Source: DASSUW01 sp963811895
GTDB taxonomy: Bacteria; Actinomycetota; Thermoleophilia; Solirubrobacterales; Solirubrobacteraceae
DNA length: 64,000 bases
Direction of reading: 5' to 3'
Assembly (NCBI GenBank): GCA_963811895.1
Contig: CAWETE010000008.1
Location: forward strand, 248,001 to 312,000
The notes beneath the pieces were generated by a model. It saw nothing but the letters and a program-made list of their open reading frames with translations. It did not search any database and was not told the DNA's origin. Of the stretch, positions 16,854 to 24,427 are shown piece after piece. Both the position numbers and the translations under genes were made by a program. The first letter of the stretch is position 1, and each line of letters starts with the position of its first letter.

Positions 16854-17765
16854 TCAGGACTTTTCCGCATCGAGCGCGACACCCCAGAGAATGTCCCGTT
16901 CTGAGGCCTCGAACCCGTCGAGCGCGAACGCGCCCAGTACCTCCCGGAGGACGACCGCGCCGGCCACGATCGTCGGCGCGCGCGCCGGATCGAGCCCCGT
17001 GACCTCGCGCCGCTCGGCCAGCGGGAGTGCCGCCAGCCGGTCGCGCAGCTCTTCCAACCGGTCCCTCGACACGGCATGCCCCTCGACCCGGTCGCGGTCG
17101 TGCTCGACCAGCCCGAGGTCGATCGACGCGAGCTGCGTCGCGGTGCCGCCGACGCCCACCGCCACGATCGGCATCGGACGCACGTCTGCGGGCACGGCGG
17201 CCTCGATCGCGGTACGCGCGTCCTCGGCGAGAGCGGCGAGCTCGTCGGCGGTCGGCGGGTCGGAGTGCAGGTGGCGCTCCGTGTGGCGGACGACGCCGAC
17301 CTGGGTCGAGACGTGGAAGACCAGCTCATCGCCGCTGCCCACCACCAGCTCGGTCGAGCCGCCGCCGATGTCGATCACGAGCACGGTCTCGTCGTCGGAG
17401 CGGGTAGCGGTGGCGCCGAGCGACGTCAGCCGCGCCTCCTCGTCGCCCGACAGCGTGGCGGCCTCGAGGCCGTAGCGATCGCGCACCGTCGCCGCGAACT
17501 CGGCGCCATTGGCGGCATCGCGCACCGCCGAGGTCATCACCGCGGTACGCACCGTGGCCTCTTCCATGGCCGCCGCGAACGAGTCGAGCACGGCGAACAC
17601 GCGCGCCTGCGGCTCGTCGCCGAGGCGGCCGGTGGCGTCGACGCCCTCGCCCAGCCGCGTCACGATCGACTCGCGCGCCAGCTCGCGCAGCTCGCCGTCG
17701 CCGACCTCGGCCACCAGCAGGCGCGTCGAGTTGGTCCCGATGTCGACGACCGCGACCTGCGTCAT
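16854..17765 (-). CDS. ppx: Ppx/GppA family exopolyphosphatase
   Basis: The 303-residue protein has the acetate/sugar-kinase/Hsp70 ATPase fold: VAVVDIGTNSTRLLVAEV at the N-terminus, RTAVMTSAVRDAANGAEF, the second phosphate loop VLVIDIGGGSTELVVGSG, and AVGVGGTATQLASIDLG. It hydrolyses polyphosphate or the 5'-phosphate of pppGpp. It is the short form, lacking the C-terminal HD-like domain of E. coli Ppx, as usual in Actinobacteria. Its ATG 17765 overlaps the stop of the upstream dehydrogenase (ATGA), so the two form an operon. Confidence 0.9.
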   Translation of the reverse strand: MTQVAVVDIGTNSTRLLVAEVGDGELRELARESIVTRLGEGVDATGRLGDEPQARVFAVLDSFAAAMEEATVRTAVMTSAVRDAANGAEFAATVRDRYGLEAATLSGDEEARLTSLGATATRSDDETVLVIDIGGGSTELVVGSGDELVFHVSTQVGVVRHTERHLHSDPPTADELAALAEDARTAIEAAVPADVRPMPIVAVGVGGTATQLASIDLGLVEHDRDRVEGHAVSRDRLEELRDRLAALPLAERREVTGLDPARAPTIVAGAVVLREVLGAFALDGFEASERDILWGVALDAEKS

Positions 17766-18679
17766 CCGACCGGGTAGGGCATCGGGCGGCCGTCGAGGGC
17801 CGCCAGCAGGTTGTCGACCGCCATCGCCGCCATCTTCGCACGCGTGCGGACGGTCGCCGACCCCACGTGCGGCACCACCAGCAGGTTGGGCGCGTCGAGC
17901 AGCGGGTGGTCGGCGGGCAGCGGCTCGGGGTCGGTGACGTCGAGCGCGGCGCCGGCGATCGTTCCCTCGTGCAGGGCGGTGCGCAGCGCGTCCTGGTCGA
18001 CCACGCCGCCGCGCGCGGTGTTGACCAGCAGCGCCGTCGGCTTCATGCGGGCGAGCACGTCCGAGTCGATCAGGTGCCGCGTCTCGGGCGTGAGCGGCGT
18101 GTGCACGGAGACGAAGTCGGCCCGCTCCAGCAGCTCCTCGAGCGGCACGCCCGAGGACCGCGAGCTGTGGACGATCTCCATCCCGAAGCCCTCCGCGCGG
18201 CGCGCCACCGCCTGCCCGATCCGGCCCCAGCCGACGATGCCGAGCGTGGCCCCGGCCAGGTCGGCGCCGAGGTCGGCGGCCGGCTCCCACGTCCGCCACG
18301 CCCCGGATCGCACCATCTCGGAGCCGGGCACGATCCGGCGCGCCAGCGCGAGCAGCAGCGCGAACGCGAGGTCGGCGGTGGCATCCGTCAGCACGTCGGG
18401 CGTGTTGCCGACGGGGATGCCGCGCGCTGCGGCCGCCTCGAGGTCGATGTTGTCGGTCCCGACCGCCATGTTGGCGATCGCCTTCAGCCGCGGCGCGGCC
18501 TCGATGACCGAGGCGTCGACGCGGTCGGTGACCAGCGAGAGCAGACCCTCCGCCTCGCCGAGGAGCTCGCCGAGATCCTCGGGCGGCAGGTCGCCCGGCC
18601 ACTCCTCGACCTCGTGCGCCTCGCGCAGCCGGTCGAGCGCCGGGAACGGCAGCTCCCGTGTGACGAATACCTTGGCCAT
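17762..18679 (-). CDS. D-isomer-specific 2-hydroxyacid dehydrogenase (glyoxylate/hydroxypyruvate reductase type)
   Basis: The 305-residue protein begins MAKVFVTRELPFPALDRL and has the NAD-binding motif LGIVGWGRIGQAVARRAEGF. The catalytic Arg lies in LLVNTARGGVVDQDAL, Glu in ALDVTDPEPLPADHPL, and His in LLVVPHVGSATVRTR. The start region and PxPxxHPL context fit D-glycerate dehydrogenase or glyoxylate reductase. ATG 18679 is chosen because the family motif starts at once. It is divergent from the DUF72 gene with only 19 bases between starts. Confidence 0.88.
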   Translation of the reverse strand: MAKVFVTRELPFPALDRLREAHEVEEWPGDLPPEDLGELLGEAEGLLSLVTDRVDASVIEAAPRLKAIANMAVGTDNIDLEAAAARGIPVGNTPDVLTDATADLAFALLLALARRIVPGSEMVRSGAWRTWEPAADLGADLAGATLGIVGWGRIGQAVARRAEGFGMEIVHSSRSSGVPLEELLERADFVSVHTPLTPETRHLIDSDVLARMKPTALLVNTARGGVVDQDALRTALHEGTIAGAALDVTDPEPLPADHPLLDAPNLLVVPHVGSATVRTRAKMAAMAVDNLLAALDGRPMPYPVG

Positions 18680-18698
18680 CGCGGGGCATTCTGCTGGC

Positions 18699-19421
18699 AT
18701 GGCACGCATCCGCGTCGGCTGCTCCGGCTGGCAGTACGCCGACTGGCGCGAGCGCTTCTATCCGAAGGGCCTCCCGCAGCGGCGCTGGCTCGAGCACTAC
18801 GCGTCCGTGTTCGACACCGTCGAGGTGAACTCGACCTTCTACCGGCTCGCCAAGCCGCAGGCGGTGGCCGGCTGGCTGGAGCAGACGCCGCCGGACTTCG
18901 AGTTCGCCGCCAAGGCGAGCCAGTACCTGACCCACATGAAGCGGCTCGTCGACATCGACCAGGGCATCGGCCGCTACTACGAGGCGATCGCGCCGCTGGC
19001 CGCGTCGCCGAAGCTCGGCCCGATCCTGTGGCAGCTCCCGGAGCGGTTCGCGCGCGACCTACCCCGGCTCGCCGGGGCGCTCGACAAGCTGCCGCCCGGC
19101 CGGCACGCGTTCGAGCTCCGCCACCCGAGCTGGTTCGAGGACGACGAGGCGCTCGAGCTGCTGCGCTGGCACGGCGTCGCGCTGGCCATCGGCGACCACC
19201 CGCAGCGACCGTGGCAGCCGTGGGTCACCACCGCCGACTGGACCTTCGTGCGCTTCCACTACGGCCACCGCGGGCGGCGCGGCAACTACAGCGAGTCCGA
19301 GCTGCGCGAGCTCGCGCCGCGGGTGGCGGCGCTCGCGCCTGAGGGCTACGTCTACTTCAACAACGACTGGGAGGGGTTTGCCGTCACGAACGCCCTGAGA
19401 CTGCGAGCATTGCTCTCGTGA
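18699..19421 (+). CDS. DUF72 domain-containing protein
   Basis: This 240-residue protein has the diagnostic DUF72 (YecE-like) features: RVGCSGWQYADWRERFYPKG, VEVNSTFYRLAKPQAVAGW, AAKASQYLTHMKRL and the C-terminal VYFNNDWEGFAVTNALRL. The fold is predicted to be a TIM barrel and the biochemical role is unknown. Its stop overlaps the GTG start of the next gene (GTGA), so the two are translationally coupled. Confidence 0.9.
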   Translation: MARIRVGCSGWQYADWRERFYPKGLPQRRWLEHYASVFDTVEVNSTFYRLAKPQAVAGWLEQTPPDFEFAAKASQYLTHMKRLVDIDQGIGRYYEAIAPLAASPKLGPILWQLPERFARDLPRLAGALDKLPPGRHAFELRHPSWFEDDEALELLRWHGVALAIGDHPQRPWQPWVTTADWTFVRFHYGHRGRRGNYSESELRELAPRVAALAPEGYVYFNNDWEGFAVTNALRLRALLS

Positions 19422-20374
19422 CGGCGCTCCACGAGGAGGCCATGCGCGAGGCCATCGCCGCCGACGGCGAGGCGCACCGCGCGCTGCTGGACGGGGAGGA
19501 GGCGCGCGAGCCGCTGCGCCGCGCGGCGCACGCCTACCGCACGTCGTGGGAGGCCGCCCCGCCGCGCAGCTACGGCCGCCTCGTCGGCTACGCCAAGGCG
19601 TCGATCCTGGCCGGCGAGAACCCGGCTCCCTACGTGCGCGAGCAGCTGCACGGGGACAGCGACTCGCCGGCCGCCGCCTGGGCGCTCGCGCTCGCCGCCC
19701 TGGCCGACGGCGACGACGAGGCCGCCCGCGGCGCCTCGGACGGCATGCTGACCGGCTCGGAGGAGTTCGGTCGCGCCGCGGGAGCGGTGGCTGCGCTCGC
19801 CCGCCGCGACCGCCAGGCCTACGCGGGCATGCTGGCGGCCATCGTCGCCGACTTCGAGGCGCGCCAGGAGCACCTGACCGGGGTGCCGATCGCCGACACC
19901 GCGCTCGTGCTCGACCGCCTCGCCGAGCGCCGCGGCATCGCGGTCCACCCGCGGTCGCCGCTGCTGCCGGAGGTCGACGACGTGCGCGCCATCCTCACCG
20001 GCACGCACGTGTGGGCGGTCGTCGGCTGCTCGCCTGATCCGAATCGCGACTCGTACCGCATCGCCTCCATGCTCAAGCGCCGCGGCTACGAGATGATCCC
20101 GGTCAACCCGATGGTCACCGAGGTGCTCGGCGAGCGCAGCTTCCCGACGCTGTCGGCAATTCCCGCCGACGCCGGCGTCGAGGTGGTCGACGTCTTCCGC
20201 CGGGCGGACGTGGCGGGCGCGCACGTCGACGAGGCCGTCGAGATCGGCGCGCGGGCCGTCTGGATGCAGTTGGGTGTGGTGGACGAGGCGGCGGCGGAGC
20301 GCGGCCGCGCCGCAGGCCTGCGGGTGGTCATGGACCGATGCCCCGCGATCGAGCTGCCGCGCCTGGGGCTCTAA
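19418..20374 (+). CDS. CoA-binding (YccU-like) protein with N-terminal helical domain
   Basis: Residues about 180-318 form a CoA-binding Rossmann domain (WAVVGCSPDPNRDSYRIASM, then GYEMIPVNPMVTEVLGE, GVEVVDVFRRADVAGAHV and GARAVWMQLGVVDEAAAE). Stand-alone YccU proteins are about 140 residues, so the first about 180 residues are extra. They are helical, Ala/Glu-rich and TPR-like in look (AHRALLDGEEAREPLRRAAH, then AAWALALAALADGDDEAARG). GTG 19418 overlaps the DUF72 stop. The acyl-CoA ligase follows after 16 bases, so a CoA-related role fits. Confidence 0.8.
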   Translation: MTALHEEAMREAIAADGEAHRALLDGEEAREPLRRAAHAYRTSWEAAPPRSYGRLVGYAKASILAGENPAPYVREQLHGDSDSPAAAWALALAALADGDDEAARGASDGMLTGSEEFGRAAGAVAALARRDRQAYAGMLAAIVADFEARQEHLTGVPIADTALVLDRLAERRGIAVHPRSPLLPEVDDVRAILTGTHVWAVVGCSPDPNRDSYRIASMLKRRGYEMIPVNPMVTEVLGERSFPTLSAIPADAGVEVVDVFRRADVAGAHVDEAVEIGARAVWMQLGVVDEAAAERGRAAGLRVVMDRCPAIELPRLGL

Positions 20375-20390
20375 CGAAGGAGGAGCGCGA

Positions 20391-21992
20391 ATGCAGGGCT
20401 TGATGTCGTCCTATCCGCTGACGCTGACGCACCTGTTCACGCGCGCGGAGCGGCTGTTCGGCTCCAAGACGATGACCACGCTGACCGCGACCGGCAAGGA
20501 GCGCACGACGTACGCGGAGTGGGCGGACCGCACGCGCCGGCTCGCGAGCGCGCTGGACGAGCTCGGCATCTCCGACGACGGCCGCGTGGCGACCTTCGCC
20601 TGGAACACCGCCCGTCACCTCGAGCTCTACTTCGCCGCCCCGTGCAGCGGGCGCGTCCTCCACACGCTCAACATCCGCCTCTTCCCCGAGCAGGTCAGCT
20701 ACATCGTCGACCACGCCGAGGACGAGGTGATCTTCGTCGACCGCTCGCTGGTCGCGACGCTGTGGCCGCTGGTCGACGGCTTCGAGACCGTCCGCCACAT
20801 CGTGGTCATGGACGACGGCGCCGGCGACGTGCCGGACGACGACCGGATCCTGAAGTACGAGGAGCTGCTGGACGGCGCCGAGCCGCGTGAGTTCGCGGTC
20901 GAGGACGAGAACCAGGCGGCCGCCATGTGCTACACGAGCGGCACCACGGGACACCCGAAGGGCGTCGTCTACTCGCACCGCTCGAGCGTGCTGCACGCGA
21001 TCGGGGCGATGCTGGCGGACACCGTGGCGGTCAGCGAGCTCGACGTGGTGCTGCCGGTGGTGCCGATGTTCCACGCCAACTCGTGGGGGCTCGCCCACGC
21101 CGGGGTCGCGGCGGGCAGCTCGTTCGCGTTCCCGGGACCGCAGATGACGCCGAAGGCGATCGCCCAGCTGATGGAGGACGAGAAGGTCACCCTGGCGGCC
21201 GGCGTGCCGACGATCTGGATGGGCGCGCTCGACGAGCTCGCCGGGCGCGACATCAGCTCCCTGCGGGCGATCCTGTGCGGCGGCTCGGCCGTCCCCAAGG
21301 TGCTGTCCGAGGCCTACCGCGAGAAGCTCGGCCACCCGATCCTGCACGCCTGGGGGATGACCGAGACGAGCCCGCTCGGCTCCGTCTGCCGGATCAAGAG
21401 CACGATCGCGGACCGGTCCGAGGAGGAGCTGGCCGACGTGCGCTCGAGCCAGGGCATCGTGTCGCCGCTGATGGAGTGCCGGATCATCGAGCCGGGCACG
21501 GCCGACGACCTGCCCTGGGACGGCGAGGCGCGCGGCGAGCTGCAGGTGGCCGGGCCGTGGGTCGCGGCCGGCTACTACCGCGACGAGGAGGGCACCAAGG
21601 CGCAGTTCACCGACGACGGCTGGCTGCGCACCGGCGACGTGGCCACCATCTCTCCGGAGGGCTACATCCGCCTTGTCGACCGCACCAAGGACCTCGTCAA
21701 GTCGGGGGGCGAGTGGATCTCCTCGGTCGAGCTCGAGAACGAGATCATGGCCCACCCCGCGGTCCGCGAGGCGGCGGTCATCGGGGTGCCCGACGAGAAG
21801 TGGGGCGAGCGGCCGCTGGCCTGCGTGGTGGCCGAGGACGGCGAGCAGCTCGACGCCGACGCGCTGCGCGAGTTCCTCTCCGATCGGGTGGCCAAGTGGT
21901 GGATCCCCGAGCACGTCGAGTTCATCGACGAGGTGCCCAAGACGTCGGTCGGGAAGTTCTCGAAGAAGACCCTCCGGGAGCGGTTCACTTGA
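20391..21992 (+). CDS. Fatty-acid/long-chain acyl-CoA ligase (AMP-forming)
   Basis: The 533-residue ANL-superfamily enzyme has the P-loop CYTSGTTGHPKGVVYSHRSS, motif HAWGMTETSPLGSVC, GWLRTGDVATISPEGYIRLV, hinge DRTKDLVKSGGEWIS and catalytic Lys in VPKTSVGKFSKKTLRERF. It activates a carboxylic acid to the acyl-adenylate and then to acyl-CoA. The N-terminus (MSSYPLTLTHLFTRAERLFG) is typical of medium/long-chain acyl-CoA synthetases of Actinobacteria. ATG 20391 has an excellent GAAGGAGGAG eight bases upstream. Confidence 0.92.
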   Translation: MQGLMSSYPLTLTHLFTRAERLFGSKTMTTLTATGKERTTYAEWADRTRRLASALDELGISDDGRVATFAWNTARHLELYFAAPCSGRVLHTLNIRLFPEQVSYIVDHAEDEVIFVDRSLVATLWPLVDGFETVRHIVVMDDGAGDVPDDDRILKYEELLDGAEPREFAVEDENQAAAMCYTSGTTGHPKGVVYSHRSSVLHAIGAMLADTVAVSELDVVLPVVPMFHANSWGLAHAGVAAGSSFAFPGPQMTPKAIAQLMEDEKVTLAAGVPTIWMGALDELAGRDISSLRAILCGGSAVPKVLSEAYREKLGHPILHAWGMTETSPLGSVCRIKSTIADRSEEELADVRSSQGIVSPLMECRIIEPGTADDLPWDGEARGELQVAGPWVAAGYYRDEEGTKAQFTDDGWLRTGDVATISPEGYIRLVDRTKDLVKSGGEWISSVELENEIMAHPAVREAAVIGVPDEKWGERPLACVVAEDGEQLDADALREFLSDRVAKWWIPEHVEFIDEVPKTSVGKFSKKTLRERFT

Positions 21993-22010
21993 TAAGATGC
22001 ATGGTCGCGA

Positions 22011-22084
<74 letters not shown>

Positions 22085-22124
22085 TCCGCCGACGATGGTG
22101 GTGACAGCCCACCGCCGACGGCCG

Positions 22125-22150
22125 AAAGCCCCGCTCACGCGGGGCTTTCT
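22125..22150 (+). terminator. Rho-independent terminator after tRNA-fMet
   Basis: AAAGCCCCGC-TCAC-GCGGGGCTTT is a perfect 10-base-pair stem with a four-base loop followed by CT. It lies 40 bases downstream of the tRNA and just past the 3' end of the convergent monooxygenase gene, so it may serve both. Confidence 0.85.
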
Positions 22151-22152
22151 GG

Positions 22153-23577
22153 TTAAGCGAACCACTTCGCCAGGGCGTCGTTCAGCCCTGCGTCGGTGCC
22201 TTCTCCCACCCAGGCGACGTAGCCGTCCGGGCGGATCAGCACGGCCGTAGGGGCGCTCACCCAGCCGAGCACAGGAAGCTCCCAGTCGCCCTTGTAGGTG
22301 GCGTCGACCACCTGGACACCTGCGACCTCGAAGGCGCCCGGGTCGCCGAGGTTGAGCAGCACGGGCCGTGCTTCGTGCAGCAGCTCGAAGACGCGGAGCT
22401 GCCCGAGGTCCAGGTCGGGCATGCGGCGGCCGAGCAGTGGGTGGCCGTCGCCGAGGTCGTAGTGGATGTCCAGCCCGGAGATCAGCCCGGCGAGCTGCTT
22501 GCGCGGCCCGTCCATGGCCGTGAGCCCGGACAGCACCTCGACCAGCGCCTTCGTGCGGTCGTCGTGGCGCTGGAGCGTGGTCTGGGCCATCGTGTACCGG
22601 AGCGCGCGGGCGGTGACCGGGTGACGCTCGTCGAAGTAGGTGTCCAGGAGGCTCTCCGGAGAGGTCCCGTCGACCACCTGGGCGAGCTTCCAGCCCAGGT
22701 TCACCGCGTCCTGCATGCCGAGGCTGAGGCCCTGCCCGCCCGCCGGGTAGTGGATGTGCGCCGCGTCGCCCGCCAGCAGGACCCGCCCCGCGCGGTAGGC
22801 CGCGGCCTGCCGGGTCGCGTCGGTGAACCTCGAGATCCAGCTCGGGTTGTGGGCCCCGAAGTCCGTGCCGAACACGGCGATCAGCGACTCGCTGAGATCG
22901 CGCAGGGTGGGCTCGTCGCCAGACCCGAGCTGCTGCTCGGTGGTGACGACCCGCACCGACCCGTCCGGGAGCCGGTGGAGGCCGTGGACGCCCACGGAGT
23001 CGTGACGGGCCCCGGGCGGCGGCTCCTCGGTCAGCTCGACCTCGGCGATCAGGTTGCTCCTCGTCGCCTCCCAGCCCGGGAACTCGATGCCGGCCTGCTT
23101 GCGGATCAGGCTGCGCCCGCCGTCGCACCCGACGAGATACCGCGAGCGCAGCGACCCGCCGTCGGACAGCCGCACATCGACCCCGTCGTCGTCCTGCGCG
23201 AAGCCCGTCACCTCGTGCCCGTACAGGATCTGCACCGGCAGCTCGGCGAGCCACGCGGCCATGATCCGCTCGATCTCGCTCTGGAAGAGCGCGAGCGTGT
23301 ACGGGTGCCGCGACGGGAAGTCGCTCATGTCCATCACGGTCGCGCCGAACGTGGCCACCTGGACCGTCTGACCCGCCGAGAGGAACCGATCCGCGACCCC
23401 GCGCTGGTCCAGCACCTCGATCGTTCGCGAGTGGATACCGCCGGCCCGCGCGTCCGCGAGCACGTGCTCGTCGCGCCGCTCGACGACCGCCACATCCACC
23501 TTCGCCAGCGCCAGCTCAGCCGCCAGCATCATCCCTGCCGGACCGCCTCCGACGATGATCACCGCATGCTCGCTCAT
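22153..23577 (-). CDS. FAD-dependent aromatic monooxygenase
   Basis: The 474-residue class A flavoprotein hydroxylase has the FAD dinucleotide motif VIIVGGGPAGMMLAAELALA, the DG motif YLVGCDGGRSLIRKQAGI and the ribose-binding GRVLLAGDAAHIHYPAGGQG. A C-terminal thioredoxin-like domain (PDLDLGQLRVFELLHEARPV, then IRPDGYVAWVGEG) completes it. Length and layout match the PgaE/RdmE and rifampicin-monooxygenase group, which hydroxylate polyketides or drugs. Next to it lie a TetR regulator and two efflux pumps, so a xenobiotic- or antibiotic-modifying role is likely but unproven. Confidence 0.88.
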   Translation of the reverse strand: MSEHAVIIVGGGPAGMMLAAELALAKVDVAVVERRDEHVLADARAGGIHSRTIEVLDQRGVADRFLSAGQTVQVATFGATVMDMSDFPSRHPYTLALFQSEIERIMAAWLAELPVQILYGHEVTGFAQDDDGVDVRLSDGGSLRSRYLVGCDGGRSLIRKQAGIEFPGWEATRSNLIAEVELTEEPPPGARHDSVGVHGLHRLPDGSVRVVTTEQQLGSGDEPTLRDLSESLIAVFGTDFGAHNPSWISRFTDATRQAAAYRAGRVLLAGDAAHIHYPAGGQGLSLGMQDAVNLGWKLAQVVDGTSPESLLDTYFDERHPVTARALRYTMAQTTLQRHDDRTKALVEVLSGLTAMDGPRKQLAGLISGLDIHYDLGDGHPLLGRRMPDLDLGQLRVFELLHEARPVLLNLGDPGAFEVAGVQVVDATYKGDWELPVLGWVSAPTAVLIRPDGYVAWVGEGTDAGLNDALAKWFA

Positions 23578-23689
23578 CGCGTCTCCCTTCCGTACGACTG
23601 CCTTGCGGCGGGCGATTATGCGGGATCTGTCAAGGCCTCATGAGGGCCTCGATTCCGGTATAAATTGGAGGTGGAGAGAGCGGGTGGGG

Positions 23690-24369
23690 TCAGCCCCGCA
23701 GCCTGTCGAGGCCGTCGAGGATGAGGTCGAGGCCGAACAGGAACTCCGTGGCGTAGTCGTAGCCGGACCTCCGCGACGTAGCCGCCGACCACTTCGCGAG
23801 GTGGGGGTAGGCGGCTCAGCATGTCCGCGTACGCGTCCATCTGCCGCTGTGCCTCCGCCGCGAAGTCCTCGGGCGTCCGGGAGGACATGTCGGTCTCCTG
23901 GAGCGCGAAGCCGTAGATGTAGGCGTCCTGGACCGAGTAGGCGTGGACGGTCATCTCGATCGAGAAGCCGGCCGCGCGTAGGCACCCGAGGACCGCGTCG
24001 TGGAGCCGGAGGTTCGCCGGCCCGTGATCGGTGCGGCCCTCCATCTGGCCGACCGCCCAGCGGTGGCGGCCGAGCACCTCGCGGGTCGAGAGGGCGCGCA
24101 CGGCGCATCGCCGCCTTCCAGTCGAGCTCGAGCGACGGCAGCTCGATCTCGCCGAAGACGATGTCGATCATCCCGTCGATCAGCTCGTCCTTGTTCGGCA
24201 CGTAGTAGTAGAGCGTCATCGCCGCCACGCCGAGCTCCTCGGCGAGCTTGCGCATCGACAGCCACTCGAGCCCGTGACGGTCGGCGAGCTCCACGGCCGT
24301 CTCCAGCACGCGCTCCCGGCTGAGCGGCTCCCTCGATGTCGACGGTTCGGTTTGCCCCACTTGCGCCAT
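23690..24369 (-). pseudogene. TetR family transcriptional regulator, two frameshifts
   Basis: The N-terminal helix-turn-helix is intact from ATG 24369: RERVLETAVELADRHGLEWL, then MRKLAEELGVAAMTLYYYVP and NKDELIDGMIDIVFGEIELP. The frame breaks at about 24102; removing one base gives VRALSTREVLGRHRWAVGQ. It breaks again at about 23810; removing one base gives YPHLAKWSAATSRRSGYDYA and FLFGLDLILDGLDRL, ending TGA 23690-23692. The C-terminal half is the tetracycline-repressor-like ligand domain. The palindromic operator at 24372-24402 lies immediately upstream, shared with the divergent MmpL gene. Confidence 0.85.
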
Positions 24370-24370
24370 C

Positions 24371-24402
24371 TTACACTGTACGACAAGCTCTCTTACAGTG
24401 TA
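24371..24402. promoter_or_regulatory. TetR operator and promoter for mmpL/tetR
   Basis: TACACTGTA (24372-24380) and TACAGTGTA (24394-24402) are exact reverse complements separated by 13 bases. On the plus strand, TTACAC and TACAGT, with a 17-base spacer, could be the -35 and -10 of the MmpL gene, so the operator would overlap the promoter. It sits two bases above the tetR start, which fits autoregulation. Confidence 0.75.
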
Positions 24403-24427
24403 CGAACCGCTACGGAGGGAGCCGGTC

